Of a DNA stretch of 64,000 nt, positions 62,889-64,000 are shown piece after piece. Both the position numbers and the translations under genes were made by a program. Origin of the DNA: Bacteroidota bacterium. GTDB taxonomy: Bacteria; Bacteroidota; Bacteroidia; Chitinophagales; Chitinophagaceae. The stretch spans positions 186,001 to 250,000 of the forward strand of contig CANGEP010000001.1 in the NCBI GenBank assembly GCA_947452905.1, written 5' to 3'. A model generated the notes under the pieces. It ran no database searches. It had not been told where the DNA came from and worked only from the letters and a program-made list of their open reading frames with translations. Positions within the stretch are counted from its first letter, which is position 1. Every line of letters starts with the position of its first letter.

Positions 62889-63854
62889 ATGAGTTTTTTA
62901 GGAAAATTATTTGGCAAAAAAGAGAAGGAGACATTAGACCAAGGTTTAGAAAAAACTAAACAAGGTTTCCTGGAACGAATCTCTAAAGTGATCATTGGTA
63001 AAACTACCGTTGATGACGAAGTATTGGATCAATTGGAAGAGGCACTTATTGGGGCTGATGTTGGGGTGGATACTACTTTAGCCATCATTGAAAAAATTCA
63101 AGAAAGAGTAAAGAAAGAAAAATATATTTCGACAAGCGAGCTAAATGTGATTCTCCAATCTGAGATGGCTCAAATATTAGTGGACGCACCTTCCGATTTA
63201 TTAGGATTTACACCACCACCACAAAAAAAACCCTATGTAATTTTAGTAGTGGGTGTAAATGGCGTAGGTAAAACAACTACCATAGGTAAATTGGCTCATC
63301 ATTATAAAGAAGCGGGTAATCAAGTGGTATTAGGCGCTGCAGATACTTTTAGGGCGGCTGCTGTAGACCAATTAACTATTTGGAGCGAGCGTGTGGGGGT
63401 GAGTATTGTAAAACAAAATATGGGGGCCGATCCCAGTGCCGTTGCTTTTGATACCATTCAATCAGCCATTGCTAAAAATGCAGATGTGGTGTTAATAGAT
63501 ACCGCTGGTCGATTGCATAACAAAGCACATTTAATGGATGAATTAAATAAAATTAAACGTGTTATTCAAAAGCAATTACCTGAGGCACCTCATGAAGTTT
63601 TGTTAGTACTGGATGGCTCTACTGGGCAAAATGCTTTAGAGCAGGCTAGGCAATTTATGGCGGTGACCGATGTAAATACTTTAGCCATTACTAAACTAGA
63701 TGGCACTGCTAAAGGAGGGGTTGTATTAGCCATTGCACATCAATGTAAAATACCTGTTAAATATATAGGTGTTGGGGAGCAGATCAAAGATTTGCTTTTG
63801 TTTGATAAAAATGAATTTGTAGATTCTTTATTTAGTTTATCAAAAGGGGCCTAA
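62889..63854 (+). CDS. ftsY: Signal recognition particle receptor FtsY
   Basis: 321 residues. A four-helix N domain is followed by the G domain: GVNGVGKTTTIGKLAHHY (G1), ADTFRAAAVDQL (G2), DTAGRLHNKAHLMDEL (G3) and TKLDGTAKGG (G4). It docks the SRP-ribosome complex at the membrane. It lacks the long acidic A domain of E. coli, as is common in this phylum. It directly follows the terminator of the ribosomal protein operon. Confidence 0.95.
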   Translation: MSFLGKLFGKKEKETLDQGLEKTKQGFLERISKVIIGKTTVDDEVLDQLEEALIGADVGVDTTLAIIEKIQERVKKEKYISTSELNVILQSEMAQILVDAPSDLLGFTPPPQKKPYVILVVGVNGVGKTTTIGKLAHHYKEAGNQVVLGAADTFRAAAVDQLTIWSERVGVSIVKQNMGADPSAVAFDTIQSAIAKNADVVLIDTAGRLHNKAHLMDELNKIKRVIQKQLPEAPHEVLLVLDGSTGQNALEQARQFMAVTDVNTLAITKLDGTAKGGVVLAIAHQCKIPVKYIGVGEQIKDLLLFDKNEFVDSLFSLSKGA

Positions 63855-64000
63855 TTAAAATGTATATCTAATACCAATACCTGCCCAGCCACTTTCAAAA
63901 TAAGAAGCGCCTACAAAATTAAAAGAGGGTTGCCAATCTACACTCACATTTAAAGGGGCATTTTTTAGTTTATAATCCAATCCTAAAATGCCATCAATAC
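63855..64000 (-). CDS. C-terminal part of an outer-membrane beta-barrel protein (runs off the window)
   Basis: An open frame on the minus strand with no start in the window. It ends with DYKLKNAPLNVSVDWQPSF and then SGWAGIGIRYTF and a stop; alternating hydrophobic strands and the final Phe are the outer-membrane insertion signal. The family cannot be named from 48 residues. Its stop is directly next to the ftsY stop. Confidence 0.65.
   Translation of the reverse strand, partial: IDGILGLDYKLKNAPLNVSVDWQPSFNFVGASYFESGWAGIGIRYTF

Overview
The window is a stretch of an AT-rich chromosome from a Bacteroidota bacterium, most likely class Chitinophagia (Chitinophagaceae-like). This is inferred from protein families typical of that phylum: the rpmB-rpmG-DUF4295-ftsY order, a long AIR synthase, DUF3810, DUF2911, DUF6580, a three-subunit succinate dehydrogenase with fused cytochrome b, and a two-CBM20 MalQ. 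Many starts are preceded by TAnnTTTG or TAnnTTCG boxes, the Bacteroidota primary-sigma -7 element. No rRNA, phage, transposase or CRISPR array is visible, and almost every base is in a gene on one of the two strands.

Layout. 1-2.8 kb: iscX, a KdsC-like phosphatase, a UbiA prenyltransferase, maf and an OsmC protein. 2.9-6.5 kb: lipA, then on the minus strand a ROK sugar kinase and an FHS sugar permease. 6.7-14.5 kb: a glycogen/maltodextrin operon (glgA, glgC, an SLC45-like sugar transporter, an exported GH13 amylase, glgB). 14.6-24.5 kb: two unknown proteins, holA, ribF, purM, ftsE, smc, a small membrane protein and smpB. 24.6-29.5 kb (minus): accD, fba, a cysteine-synthase-like enzyme, and plsX-rpmF-DUF177. 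29.6-38.3 kb: DUF3810 peptidase, dcd, a phosphopantetheinyl transferase, DUF2130, tRNA-Leu(GAG), DUF2911, xerD, a YkgJ-type protein, yraN, manA, DUF6580, rnhA. 38.4-45.2 kb: malQ, a dipeptide-epimerase-like enzyme, trmH, argS, gtrA. 45.3-51.8 kb: dnaK, a secreted GtaA-like/GalM fusion, a J-KTSC protein, an unknown membrane protein and a small array of hairpin repeats ending at tRNA-Leu(CAA). 51.9-64 kb: hscB, a saccharopine-dehydrogenase-like enzyme, trmN6, sdhCAB, a MacB/FtsX-like permease, tsaD, an ABC-F ATPase, rpmB-rpmG-DUF4295, ftsY and the end of an outer-membrane protein.

How it works together. Sugar handling is the strongest theme. The exported amylase would cut maltodextrins, the neighbouring permease would import the products, glgC-glgA-glgB would store glucose as glycogen, and the distant DPE2-like MalQ would link maltose to glycogen. 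The ROK kinase and FHS permease are transcribed divergently from glgA across a region holding three to four candidate LacI-type operator cores.

The less ordinary points are: (1) the 1000-residue secreted fusion of a GtaA-like region with a complete mutarotase; (2) a -24/-12 (sigma-54-type) promoter plus a perfect inverted repeat upstream of dnaK, whose 12-base core recurs upstream of an unknown membrane protein at 51.1 kb; (3) an ABC-F ATPase whose second ATP site looks inactivated; (4) several -7 boxes that nearly touch start codons, suggesting leaderless mRNAs; (5) intrinsic terminators whose T-tracts run straight into the start codons of smpB and of a small membrane protein. I did not find a complete new defence or mobile system.
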